Shown piece by piece: positions 24,594 through 32,488 of a stretch of DNA of 64,000 nucleotides. The stretch lies in contig PHDJ01000002.1 of assembly GCA_002842575.1 (NCBI GenBank), positions 1-64,000 on the forward strand. Reading direction: 5' to 3'. The position numbers and the translations under genes are program-made. The notes under the pieces were generated by a model. It searched no databases. It had not been told where the DNA came from and saw nothing but the letters and a program-made list of their open reading frames with translations. Position 1 is the stretch's first letter; each line of letters begins with the position of its first letter. The stretch is from Bacteroidetes bacterium HGW-Bacteroidetes-2 (lineage in GTDB: Bacteria > Bacteroidota > Bacteroidia > Flavobacteriales > Flavobacteriaceae).

Positions 24594-25796
24594 CTATGCG
24601 GAAATATTTTCTATTATTGCCGCGTAACCTTGTCCAACTCCAATACACATAGTCACCAAAGCATATTTCTTACTTGTCAAAGACAATTCTAATGCGGCGG
24701 AGTAGCAAATGCGGGCGCCGGTTACTCCCAGTGGGTGACCAATGGCAATGGCACCACCGTTGGGGTTGATTCTTGGGTCGTCATCAGCTAAACCCCATTC
24801 TCGGATGCACGCCAATGATTGTGCAGCAAAGGCTTCATTTAACTCTATGATGTCCATATCGCCCATCGTTAAGCCTGCTTTTTGAAGTGCTTTGTTTGAT
24901 GCTTCCACAGGGCCAATACCCATAATTCTTGGTTCTACTCCCACTACTGCTGAGCTTACGATTTTTGCCAAAGGCTTTAAATTGTATTTTTTTACCGCAG
25001 CTTCTGAAGCGATGATTGTTGCGGCAGCACCGTCGTTAAGTCCTGATGAATTTCCGGCGGTGACGCTGCCGTCTTTTTTAAATGCACCACGCAGTTTGGC
25101 AAGCACTTCTTTTGAAGTGTTGGGTTTTATGAATTCGTCTTCTGAAAAAAGTATCGGGTCTTTTTTTCTTTGCGGAATTTCTACAGTTACAATTTCTTTT
25201 GAAAAACGTCCGTTTTGTTGCGCTTTTGTGGCTTTCATTTGTGAGTTGTAAGCGAAAGCATCCTGATCTTCACGTGAAATGTTGTATTTCTCCACTAGAT
25301 TTTCTGCAGTTACACCCATTCCGTCTGTGCCGTACATTTCGTGCATTTTGGGGTTAACAAACCGCCATCCAAAACTGGAATCATACATTTTAGCATCGGT
25401 TCCAAAAGCGGTGGAAGTTTTTGCCACCACATAGGGACCGCGTGTCATATGCTCCACTCCGCCTGCGATAAATACATCACCGTCACCGGCTTTGATGGCA
25501 CGATGAGCGTGAATCATAGCTGAAAGCCCGCTGCTGCAAAGGCGATTTACGGTTTCTCCCGGGACTGAATATGGTAAGCCCGCAAGTAACGAGGCCATTC
25601 GGGCAACGTTTCGGTTGTCTTCTCCTGCTTGATTGGCACAGCCTAAAATGACATCGTCATAAGCTTCTTTTGGGATATTGGGGTTTCGTTTTACGATTTC
25701 GGCAATGACAAGAGCTGCCAAATCATCGGCGCGAACCGGTGAAAGGGTGCCTTGATAACTGCCTATGGGTGTTCTGATTCCGTCGATTATATACAT
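24594..25796 (-). CDS. paaJ: Thiolase (3-oxoadipyl-CoA/acetyl-CoA acyltransferase)
   Basis: 400 residues of thiolase fold with the acylated Cys in RLCSSGLSAM (near 87), ELNEAFAAQS, GGAIAIGHPLGVTGAR and the second Cys in TMCIGVGQGYA. In the paa pathway it cleaves 3-oxoadipyl-CoA to acetyl-CoA and succinyl-CoA, and also the 3-oxo-5,6-dehydrosuberyl-CoA intermediate. Full length for the family. A palindrome (25805-25822) lies 9 bp upstream of its start. Confidence 0.9.
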   Translation of the reverse strand: MYIIDGIRTPIGSYQGTLSPVRADDLAALVIAEIVKRNPNIPKEAYDDVILGCANQAGEDNRNVARMASLLAGLPYSVPGETVNRLCSSGLSAMIHAHRAIKAGDGDVFIAGGVEHMTRGPYVVAKTSTAFGTDAKMYDSSFGWRFVNPKMHEMYGTDGMGVTAENLVEKYNISREDQDAFAYNSQMKATKAQQNGRFSKEIVTVEIPQRKKDPILFSEDEFIKPNTSKEVLAKLRGAFKKDGSVTAGNSSGLNDGAAATIIASEAAVKKYNLKPLAKIVSSAVVGVEPRIMGIGPVEASNKALQKAGLTMGDMDIIELNEAFAAQSLACIREWGLADDDPRINPNGGAIAIGHPLGVTGARICYSAALELSLTSKKYALVTMCIGVGQGYAAIIENISA

Positions 25797-25804
25797 ATTT
25801 CTAT

Positions 25805-25822
25805 CTTCCGCGAAAGCGGAAG
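25805..25822. repeat. Intergenic palindrome before paaJ
   Basis: CTTCCGC / GCGGAAG around GAAA, followed by TCTCGTGA, matching the unit translated in E1 at 15117. Confidence 0.65.
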
Positions 25823-25900
25823 TCTCGTGATTTTAAGTTACTATTTTAATTATCTTTTTTCGTCATTTTTTAGAATGAAAATCCTGCCTTCGCCGGATTT

Positions 25901-26335
25901 TTATTCCCAGTTCTTACTGGTTCTGTAAACAACACCTTTGAACAAAGCTACTACTTTTTCCCCTTTTTTCACCTCTATAATATGAAACCCAAGTTTATTT
26001 TTAGTTTCTTCAATCACAGATTCTGCAATGATGTAATCGCCCTCATCAAGGGCTTCAATGTGATTGATGGAGGTTTCTATGGATACAGCAAATTTACCGT
26101 AGGTGTTTGCTGAAAATCCAAAAGCGGTATCTGCCAGCGAATACGTAATGCCTCCGTGGGCTTTATTCATGGAATTCAGCATTTCTTTGCGCACAGTCAT
26201 CCCCACTTTGCAGCGACCTATTTCACATTCCAGAATCTCGATACCGAGCCATTGGCTAAAGAGGTCGAGGGAGAGCATCTTGTTAGGAATAGTCTTTGAG
26301 TCTTTGAGTCTTTGAGTTTGTGAGTTATTTTTCAT
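25901..26335 (-). CDS. paaI: PaaI-type hotdog thioesterase
   Basis: Hotdog thioesterase that removes CoA from ring-hydroxylated phenylacetyl-CoA species. Key stretch: LNSMNKAHGGITYSLADTAF with the His-Gly-Gly and Asp of the family, then SIETSINHIEALDEGD. The first ~17 residues (KNNSQTQRLKDSKTIP) are encoded by the repeated arm of IVS-like element B. The original start was probably lost or is M20 (26278). Translation from 26335 would give a repeat-derived leader. Confidence 0.85.
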   Translation of the reverse strand: MKNNSQTQRLKDSKTIPNKMLSLDLFSQWLGIEILECEIGRCKVGMTVRKEMLNSMNKAHGGITYSLADTAFGFSANTYGKFAVSIETSINHIEALDEGDYIIAESVIEETKNKLGFHIIEVKKGEKVVALFKGVVYRTSKNWE

Positions 26336-26840
26336 TTACATTGGTCTTTGAGTCTTTGAGTTTGTGAGTTATTTTTCATTTGCATTGGTCTTTGAGTCTT
26401 TGAGTTTGTGAGTTATTTTTATTTTTTATTTAGATACTTTTTATAAGATGTAATCATTTTTGACAACTCGGTAACCCATTCACGATTTTTTTCATCAATT
26501 TCCTCATCAATAAAACCTCTTCTTTTGGCTTTTGTGCTACATACAACACATTCGTGAGCACTGTCCCAAGCAATCTGCAAGTATCTGTTAAAATTTGGTT
26601 TTGTACTTGATGAGCCTTCTGCTATATTCAAAGCTATGCCGTCTGCTGCTCTGATAAACTGAGAAGACAACCTGTAAGTCTCTTCCTTAGGAAATTTATT
26701 TACTTGCTCATAGACAAAATCAACAAAATCAAGAGCTTTTTGATACATAATCAAATCCTCAAACTTGAAATGTAATTTACTAGCCATATTTTAAATTTTA
26801 AAAATTACTCACAAACTCAAAGACTCACCAACTCACCAAC
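26291..26840 (-). mobile_element. IVS-like element B (four-helix-bundle gene in inverted repeats)
   Basis: The right arm 26800-26840 begins at the paaH stop codon. The left arm 26387-26420 is complementary with 1 mismatch over ~28 bp (core GAGTCTTTGAGTTTGTGAG). The left arm is present three times in tandem (26291-26332, 26343-26376, 26387-26420), with the two outer copies reaching into the paaI coding start. The arms enclose the gene at 26419-26787. Confidence 0.75.
26419..26787 (-). CDS. Four-helix-bundle protein (23S rRNA IVS-protein family), copy B
   Basis: 122 residues closely similar to copy A: FEDLIMYQKALDFVDFVYEQ, QFIRAADGIALNIAEGSSST, NFNRYLQIAWDSAHECV and ISKM/LSKM in the last helix. 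The shared NIAEGSS and RYLQIAWxSxHE blocks make copies A and B clear paralogues. No enzymatic motif is present. Surrounded by near-perfect inverted repeats. Confidence 0.85.
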   Translation of the reverse strand: MASKLHFKFEDLIMYQKALDFVDFVYEQVNKFPKEETYRLSSQFIRAADGIALNIAEGSSSTKPNFNRYLQIAWDSAHECVVCSTKAKRRGFIDEEIDEKNREWVTELSKMITSYKKYLNKK

Positions 26841-27991
26841 TAAAATATTTTACCTTCCCTTCTCATTTTCCTCAACAACGGACTACATCGATATCTGTCT
26901 TCACGGTATTCGTCATATAGCGCATCCATTTTTTCAACACACCAGTCGATGCCTTTTTCGTTTGCCCAGGCGAGCAATCCTTTTGGGTAATTAACCCCTT
27001 TTGTCATGGCCAAATCAATGTCTTTTGCGGAAGCGATGTTTAAAAACAAGGCATCCGCGGCTTCGTTGATGAGCAAAACCAAAATGCGTTCAAAAATCTC
27101 ATGTCCTAATTTTTGGTCTTTATTAGGTTCAGGATTGGTAGTATTTTCAGCATAATTGTAATAGCCTCGTCCCGTCTTTCTTCCCAAATATCCGGCTTCG
27201 GCAAAGCGTTTTTGAGTGAATGCGGGTTTGTATCTTGGGTCGAAATAGAAGGCAGTAAAAACAGTTTCAGTAACGGTATAATTGACGTCGTTTCCAATAA
27301 AATCCATCAGCTCAAAAGGTCCCATACGGAAACCCCCGATTTCTTTCATCGCCCAGTCGATTGTGGCAAAATCTGCAATTCCTTCTTCGTAAATGCGCAA
27401 AGCTTCACCATAAAAGGGGCGTGCCACACGGTTAACGATAAAGCCCGGAGTGTCTTTGGCCAAAACCCCAATTTTCTTCCAGTCTTCAATGATTTTCACC
27501 ACTTTATTTTTCACCTCTTCAGAAGTTTGAATCGCCGGAATGATTTCCACCAAAGGCATTAAAGGCGCGGGATTGAAAAAATGGATACCGATAAAACGTT
27601 CCGGTTTTTTGAGTGATGCTGCCAGTGAAGCGATGGAAAGCGACGATGTATTTGAAGCGATAATGGCTTTATCAGATTGATAACTTTCCAGTTCGGCAAA
27701 GATTTTTTGTTTGATTTCGGCATTTTCTATGATGGCTTCAATTGTAAGGTCTGCATCAGTCAAATCTTTTAGCGAGCTTACATAAGAAATCCTTTTTTGA
27801 ATAAGGTTTTTTTCGGTTTCGCCTATATATTTTTTCTCTATCAAACGAGCTAAAACTTTTTCAAGAGCTGCTTTACTTTTGTCCAAAGCTGCTTGATTGG
27901 TATCATACAATTTTACCGAACAACCGGCGGTTGCAGCTACTTGTGCGATACCACTTCCCATTGTTCCTGATCCTATTATTGCAATTCTCAT
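26840..27991 (-). CDS. paaH: 3-hydroxyacyl-CoA dehydrogenase
   Basis: 383 residues. The N-terminal Rossmann domain has MRIAIIGSGTMGSGIAQVAA. The catalytic His is in FIGIHFFNPAPLMPLVEII and the C-terminal domain starts at DTPGFIVNRVARPF, followed by FRMGPFELMDFIGNDV. In the paa pathway it oxidises 3-hydroxyadipyl-CoA with NAD+. Its TAG stop directly touches the right arm of element B. Confidence 0.9.
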   Translation of the reverse strand: MRIAIIGSGTMGSGIAQVAATAGCSVKLYDTNQAALDKSKAALEKVLARLIEKKYIGETEKNLIQKRISYVSSLKDLTDADLTIEAIIENAEIKQKIFAELESYQSDKAIIASNTSSLSIASLAASLKKPERFIGIHFFNPAPLMPLVEIIPAIQTSEEVKNKVVKIIEDWKKIGVLAKDTPGFIVNRVARPFYGEALRIYEEGIADFATIDWAMKEIGGFRMGPFELMDFIGNDVNYTVTETVFTAFYFDPRYKPAFTQKRFAEAGYLGRKTGRGYYNYAENTTNPEPNKDQKLGHEIFERILVLLINEAADALFLNIASAKDIDLAMTKGVNYPKGLLAWANEKGIDWCVEKMDALYDEYREDRYRCSPLLRKMRREGKIF

Positions 27992-28011
27992 TGTAGATTT
28001 AGTTTTGGTTG

Positions 28012-28031
28012 AGACGTAATGTATTACGTCT
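28012..28031. repeat. ACGTAAT palindrome between paaG and paaH
   Basis: AGACGTAAT / ATTACGTCT around GT, ending next to the paaG stop codon. A related imperfect copy lies at 32463-32480 between paaB and paaA. Confidence 0.65.
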
Positions 28032-28814
28032 TTACTTGCCGATAAAAGTCGGTTTTCTTTTTTCTATGAATGCGTTTACACCCTCGTTGTAATCGTGGGT
28101 TTGTGCGGCTTCAATTTGGCACTTTGACTCCAATGCGAGTTGGTCCTCCAGATTGTTTTGCATTGAAGCGTTTAGTGCTTTTTTAGTCAACGCGAGTCCG
28201 TGAGTGGGCATTTGTGAAAGGGTTTCGGCTATTTTTTCAGCTTCTTCCATAAAGGTTTCTGCAGAAAACACTTTGTATATCATACCCAATTTTTCAGCTT
28301 CTTTAGCTGAAACTTTGTCCCCCATCATCATTAAAGCCGAAGCTTTTTGGAAACCAATCAATCGCGGTAAAAAGAACGTCCCGGCACTATCTGGAATCAA
28401 CCCGATTTTACTGAACGCCTGAATAAAAGCCGCCCCTTCTGAAGCAACCACCACATCACAAGCGAGTGCAATGTTAGCGCCGGCACCTGCGGCGACACCG
28501 TTTACGGCAGCAACAACAGGCTTTTCTATATTTCGGATTTTGGAAATAATGGGATTGTAATGTTCTTCCAGTATGGCTTTGAACCCCGGGTTTAACTCGG
28601 GACTAGTGACTTCTTTTAAATCCTGACCGGCGCAGAAGGCCTTTCCGCTTCCGGTGAGGAGAATGGCTCGCACTTCTTGATTTGAAGCGCAATCATCTAA
28701 TGCTTTTTGTAATGCCAGTGCCATCTCGCGGTTGAAGCTGTTAAAAACTTCAGGACGGTTGAGGGTGATGATGGCGAGGTTGTTTTTTATTTGTGTGGTT
28801 ATTGAATTTGTCAT
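28032..28814 (-). CDS. paaG: 1,2-epoxyphenylacetyl-CoA isomerase
   Basis: 260-residue crotonase with the oxyanion loops FCAGQDLKEV (near 65) and AAVNGVAAGAGANIALACDV (near 107), plus SKIGLIPDSAGTFFLPRLIG, which carries the Asp typical of PaaG isomerases in place of the hydratase Glu. It converts the ring epoxide to oxepin-CoA. Position between paaD and paaH in the operon agrees. Confidence 0.9.
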   Translation of the reverse strand: MTNSITTQIKNNLAIITLNRPEVFNSFNREMALALQKALDDCASNQEVRAILLTGSGKAFCAGQDLKEVTSPELNPGFKAILEEHYNPIISKIRNIEKPVVAAVNGVAAGAGANIALACDVVVASEGAAFIQAFSKIGLIPDSAGTFFLPRLIGFQKASALMMMGDKVSAKEAEKLGMIYKVFSAETFMEEAEKIAETLSQMPTHGLALTKKALNASMQNNLEDQLALESKCQIEAAQTHDYNEGVNAFIEKRKPTFIGK

Positions 28815-28836
28815 ATTTTATTTTGGTGATGTTTGT

Positions 28837-30021
28837 TTAACGTATCATTCCTCCCCAAACCATACTTTCAAAATCTTGATTGTTAAAATGCCGTGCGATT
28901 ACATAGCCATTATTAACTTCAACATTTTTTGCCATTCGCATCATTTTAGTATAGTCATTTTTATAAGGGGTTTCTTTCACTTCAAAAGCAACTTTTTTGT
29001 CTAAGATAAAATCGATTTCATTTCCGTTCTTCATTTGGTAATAGTTTATTTCCCCATAATGCTTGAGTTGATTAAAAACCGAATTTTCAAATATTGCTCC
29101 GCTTGATAATTCTGTTAGTGAAACTGCAATACCGGTATCAGAAAAATAGACTTTTTTTGCTTTTACTATTTCTTTGTCAGGATTCATAGAATACACTGGT
29201 ATAGTACTTATCAAATAGCTGCTTTCCAGCAAATATAGGTAATTCTCTACCGTGGGGCGAGACAAACGGGTAGTATTTGCCAATTTTGATATGTCCAGTT
29301 TTGAACCAATTCTGCTTGCAAGAAGCCTCATCAATTTTTCGATTTCCTCTGTTTTTCTAATGTCTGAAAGTTGTAATATGTCTATATTGATGTAGGAACT
29401 TATAATGTCCTGAAGAACATTTTTTTTGTCTTCTGCATTTTTTTCAATGACTACTTGTGGAAAACCACCGTAAGCAATATACAACTCATAGTAAGGTTTA
29501 AGGCGCTCATACTCATTTAAATTATTCTTCAGACTTTTAATGTCTTGTAATGATTTATAAGGTACTCCATTAAAAGTTAAAAATTCTCCGAAGTCTAAAG
29601 GGTATATCTCAAAAATCATTTTTCGACCTGCCATGGATTCTTGAAACTTATTTTTTATATAATATGAGCTTGACCCGGTAACTATAAATTTAATATCATA
29701 ATGGTCATATAAATATTTGATTACGCTGGGTAGATTTGGTACCAATTGAATTTCATCTAAAACGATTAGTACCTTTTTAGAAAAATCTACTCCTTGCTGT
29801 TCTAAAGCCAGTACTATCGTGTCATAATTTTCCTGTTGAAACAACTTTCTGTAATCCAGACGTTCCAAATCAAAAAACAGCTTCTGTTTTTCTTTTGAAA
29901 TATTCATCAACTCCTTTATCAAAGTGGTTTTACCGGTGCGCCGCATCCCGGTAAGCACTGTTACCTCCTTTTTACTTAGATGGTTTTCTAAACTAGAAAA
30001 TATTTTACGTTGATATATCAC
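28837..30021 (-). CDS. AAA ATPase with DUF4143 domain
   Basis: 394 residues with Walker A TGMRRTGKTTLIKEL (near 25), Walker B VLIVLDEIQLVP, sensor FIVTGSSSYYIK, a winged-helix-like middle (LANTTRLSRPTVENYLYLLE) and a DUF4143 C-terminus with NEIDFILDKKVAFEVKETP, a restriction-endonuclease-like E/D...ExK arrangement. These proteins are common, often horizontally spread, with no settled function. It interrupts the paa operon between paaD and paaG. An AT-rich 197-bp upstream gap, with two copies of an AATAGTAAxACTTTTT motif, may hold its own promoter. Confidence 0.8.
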   Translation of the reverse strand: MIYQRKIFSSLENHLSKKEVTVLTGMRRTGKTTLIKELMNISKEKQKLFFDLERLDYRKLFQQENYDTIVLALEQQGVDFSKKVLIVLDEIQLVPNLPSVIKYLYDHYDIKFIVTGSSSYYIKNKFQESMAGRKMIFEIYPLDFGEFLTFNGVPYKSLQDIKSLKNNLNEYERLKPYYELYIAYGGFPQVVIEKNAEDKKNVLQDIISSYINIDILQLSDIRKTEEIEKLMRLLASRIGSKLDISKLANTTRLSRPTVENYLYLLESSYLISTIPVYSMNPDKEIVKAKKVYFSDTGIAVSLTELSSGAIFENSVFNQLKHYGEINYYQMKNGNEIDFILDKKVAFEVKETPYKNDYTKMMRMAKNVEVNNGYVIARHFNNQDFESMVWGGMIR

Positions 30022-30218
30022 TTTAAAACTTTATACAAAAATAAAAAAATTACTTATAAATAAACTATTTTTATAGTGTAGTTTATAAATAGTAAAACTT
30101 TTTTAATGTTATAATTTACAAATAGTAATACTTTTTACTAACTAAACTTAACTTTTATGGAAAAATAACTTAAATTAAAATTTTCAATTTAAGAACGAGA
30201 TTGATGCCTTCGCGGGGA

Positions 30219-30722
30219 TTATGTTAAACATTTAAAGTAGTCAAACGGTTCTAAACAGTCATTGCATTTAAACTGTGCTTTGCAAGCTGTGGAGCCAAAC
30301 TGGCTGACCAACTCAGTATTTTTTGAGGCACATTGCGGGCATTTTACCCGTTTTTTATTACCTAAAAGGGCTTCTTTATCGGCCGTGGCGTCGAGTGGCG
30401 CGGCGATACCATATTTTTCTAAAGCTGCTCTGCCTTCTTCCGAAATCATATCTGTACTCCAGGCAGGGGAAAGAACGAGTTTTACTTTGGCTTTCATTCC
30501 CGCTTTCGCGAAAGCGGTTACAATATCATCGCCTATCACATCCATTGCCGGACAACCGCTATAGGTAGGCGTAATTTTTACTTCCACCGAACCATCCTCC
30601 AAAACGACAGCCTCACGCACCACTCCTAAATCGATTATTGTCAAGACTGGGATTTCAGGATCGGGAACCGACTTAAGGATGTCGAGGAGTTTTGGGTGGA
30701 TATGTGTAACAGATTCTGTCAA
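30219..30722 (-). CDS. paaD: Phenylacetyl-CoA epoxidase accessory protein PaaD
   Basis: 167 residues. The N-terminal MIP18/DUF59 domain (VPDPEIPVLTIIDLGVVRE, PTYSGCPAMDVI) is followed by a C-terminal zinc-ribbon (VKCPQCASKNTEL, CNDCLEPF). PaaD acts in maturation of the PaaABCE multicomponent epoxidase, probably in Fe-S or metal centre assembly. The only in-frame start is TTG at 30722, which directly abuts IVS-like element C. An insertion that removed the native ATG would explain this. A 16-bp perfect palindrome (CGCTTTCG/CGAAAGCG at 30501-30516) lies within the gene. Confidence 0.9.
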   Translation of the reverse strand: MTESVTHIHPKLLDILKSVPDPEIPVLTIIDLGVVREAVVLEDGSVEVKITPTYSGCPAMDVIGDDIVTAFAKAGMKAKVKLVLSPAWSTDMISEEGRAALEKYGIAAPLDATADKEALLGNKKRVKCPQCASKNTELVSQFGSTACKAQFKCNDCLEPFDYFKCLT

Positions 30723-30725
30723 AAT

Positions 30726-31176
30726 GATAAACGATTAACGATTGATGATTAACGATTTTTGATTTTTTGATTGGAAGTTTTAATACTGACTACAAAAATT
30801 GAAACTAATTCGTCGTTTTCTTGTAACATCAAGTCAAGTTTATCAAGGTCTTTAATCAGTTTTGCTCCTTTTTGAATTTTCATATTTATGAGTGATTCCC
30901 TTAACTCTTTAAGACAAACTCTCATTTTATGTATAAAATCACGATTTGACTCAGCACTCCTCGCCTCTCCATAATTCAAAGCTGCTGAAGTTGATGAACG
31001 AATCAATTGGTTAGCCAAATGCTGAGCAGCATAGTTATTTTCTGTATTTTTTGTAAGTAAAATGACATTTACCGCAAACTGAATTAATCTTTCTTCTAGA
31101 AGTTGAGCATTCATATCCAAAAATATTTATATTTAAATCGTAAATCCAAGAATCTTCAATCGTTAATCTTCACTCC
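30726..31176 (-). mobile_element. IVS-like element C (four-helix-bundle gene in inverted repeats)
   Basis: Fills the gap between the paaC stop (31177) and the paaD start (30722). The left arm core GATTAACGATTGATGATT (30733-30750) and the complement of the right arm at 31151-31168 match in 17 of 18 bases. The left arm also contains tandem GATTAACGATT units. Encloses the gene at 30749-31120. Confidence 0.7.
30749..31120 (-). CDS. Four-helix-bundle protein (23S rRNA IVS-protein family), divergent copy C
   Basis: 123 residues belonging to the same superfamily but a different subgroup from copies A and B: ERLIQFAVNVILLTKNTENN, HLANQLIRSSTSAALNYGEA, SNRDFIHKMRVCLKELRES. The middle block (SxRSxxSxAxNYGEAxxAxS) is characteristic of the second IVS-protein type. 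Only the overall architecture and position, not close sequence, unite it with A and B. Confidence 0.8.
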   Translation of the reverse strand: MDMNAQLLEERLIQFAVNVILLTKNTENNYAAQHLANQLIRSSTSAALNYGEARSAESNRDFIHKMRVCLKELRESLINMKIQKGAKLIKDLDKLDLMLQENDELVSIFVVSIKTSNQKIKNR

Positions 31177-31986
31177 CTACCATTTCATTCCGGGATAGGT
31201 GCGTTGCATGAATTGCATATCAGAAAGGATGTAGCCCATATGCTCAGTGTGGACGCCGTGTTTACCTCCTTTGTGAAAATACTTGCTTTCGGGAACTTCT
31301 AGAGTGGCTTCTCTTAAGAGCTCGCTCACTTCTTTGTAATAGGCTTCTTTTAACTGACTTGCTTCTACTCCTATTCCCGCTTCTACGGCAGCTTTTGCGG
31401 TTTCGGTCATTTCAAAGAGTTCATTGGTGTAAGGCCACAGATCGTTAACGGCTTTTTGAACACGCTCGTGACTTTCTTCAGTACCGTCGCCAAGGCGTTT
31501 TACCCAGTCGCCCGAAAAGCGTTTGTGGTAACTCACTTCTTTGATTCCTTTTTTGGCTATGGCCGAAAGGGTCTCATCTTTACTATATTGCAATTGTTGC
31601 ATCAGCATCAAGTGAAATACATCAAAGAAATACTGACGGGTGATGACATAACCAAAATCGGTATTGGGTTGTTCTACCAGCAGCACGTTTTTGTAATCAC
31701 GTTCTAAACGTAAAAAAGCGATGTCATCTTCAGTTTTTTCTTCTTCGGAAAGTTGGGCGATGTATTGGTAATAACTACGCACCTGCCCAAAAAGGTCGAG
31801 CGACATATTGGTGAGGGCAATATCAGTTTCCAAACTGGGTCCGTGACCGCAGAGTTCACCGAGGCGTTGGCCTAGGATGAGGGAGTTGTCTGCGATTTCT
31901 AGTATATACTGGGTCCTCCCCCCAGCCCCCTCCGAAGGAGGGGGAGTTGGATTGGTACTTATGTTTCTTTGTGTATTTAAACTCAT
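31177..31986 (-). CDS. paaC: Phenylacetyl-CoA epoxidase subunit PaaC
   Basis: Structural subunit of the ring 1,2-epoxidase, ferritin-like but without its own di-iron site. Recognised by ADNSLILGQRLGELCGHGPS, IALTNMSLDLFGQVRSYYQY, VEQPNTDFGYVITRQYFFD and SYHKRFSGDWVKRLGDGTEE. Residues ~13-24 (TPPPSEGAGG) come from a GC-rich palindrome (31915-31950) inserted between the ATG and the conserved start. The native length is otherwise normal. Confidence 0.9.
   Translation of the reverse strand: MSLNTQRNISTNPTPPPSEGAGGRTQYILEIADNSLILGQRLGELCGHGPSLETDIALTNMSLDLFGQVRSYYQYIAQLSEEEKTEDDIAFLRLERDYKNVLLVEQPNTDFGYVITRQYFFDVFHLMLMQQLQYSKDETLSAIAKKGIKEVSYHKRFSGDWVKRLGDGTEESHERVQKAVNDLWPYTNELFEMTETAKAAVEAGIGVEASQLKEAYYKEVSELLREATLEVPESKYFHKGGKHGVHTEHMGYILSDMQFMQRTYPGMKW
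31915..31950. repeat. Translated GC palindrome in paaC
   Basis: CCCCCTCC / GGAGGGGG around GAA, inside a 31-bp block identical to the one in paaB (32331-32361). Read in frame as PTPPPSEGAGG. Confidence 0.8.
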
Positions 31987-32012
31987 AATTTTATAAAATT
32001 AAAAAAGCTGTT

Positions 32013-32047
32013 CCCTCTCCGCCTGCGGTGGAAGGGTTAGGGTGGGG
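32013..32047. repeat. GC palindrome between paaC and paaB
   Basis: CCCTCTCCGCC, TGC, then GGTGGAAGGGTTAGGGTGGGG. A member of the same CCCTCTCC...GGAGAGGG family, located just after the paaB stop. Confidence 0.6.
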
Positions 32048-32048
32048 A

Positions 32049-32381
32049 CTACATATGTTTCAACTCATCTGGCAACTCATAAAAAGTAGGATGACGGTAC
32101 ACCTTGTCTGCCGCGGGTTCAAAAAGTTCTCCGCTTTCTTCAGGATTTGAGGCGGTGATGTGTTTAGATTCCACAACCCAAATGCTTACTCCTTCATTGC
32201 GGCGAGTATAGACATCGCGGGCGTTTTCTATTGCCATTTTTGCATCTGCAGCATGTAAACTTCCAAAGTGGCGATGCTCTAATCCGTTTTTGCTTCTTAC
32301 GAAGATTTCCCAGAGGGGCCAGTTTTTCTTCCCCCCAGCCCCCTCCGAAGGAGGGGGAGTTTGGTTTATGTCTTTTGTCAT
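32049..32381 (-). CDS. paaB: Phenylacetyl-CoA epoxidase subunit PaaB
   Basis: 110 residues. The conserved body WPLWEIFVRSKNGLEHRHFG, LHAADAKMAIENARDVYTRR and NEGVSIWVVES is PaaB, which bridges the epoxidase subunits. The first codons (MTKDINQ) are separated from the body by TPPPSEGAGG, encoded by a palindromic repeat. No alternative start follows the repeat, so the insertion must be translated. Confidence 0.9.
   Translation of the reverse strand: MTKDINQTPPPSEGAGGKKNWPLWEIFVRSKNGLEHRHFGSLHAADAKMAIENARDVYTRRNEGVSIWVVESKHITASNPEESGELFEPAADKVYRHPTFYELPDELKHM
32329..32363. repeat. Translated GC palindrome in paaB
   Basis: Shares a 31-bp identical block with the paaC copy, hairpin CCCCCTCC / GGAGGGGG. 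Encodes residues ~8-17 of PaaB. Confidence 0.85.
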
Positions 32382-32462
32382 GTTTTATGCTTTTTTCAAA
32401 TTTATTTGGTTCTTTTACATATCGGTGTAGGATTTTACGACGGCACGAAATAACGTGTTTTC

Positions 32463-32480
32463 GACGTAACGTATTACGTC
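32463..32480. repeat. ACGTAA palindrome between paaB and paaA
   Basis: GACGTAA / TTACGTC-type arms with a 4-nt centre, next to further GTAACG half-sites. Related to the palindrome at 28012. Confidence 0.5.
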
Positions 32481-32488
32481 GTTACGTT

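Noticed and set aside
26291-26420. Tandem 44-bp units as a minisatellite or CRISPR
   Set aside because: They are copies of one arm of the inverted repeat around the four-helix-bundle gene.
27113-27562. 149-residue plus-strand frame opposite paaH
   Set aside because: Antisense shadow of a full-length 3-hydroxyacyl-CoA dehydrogenase.
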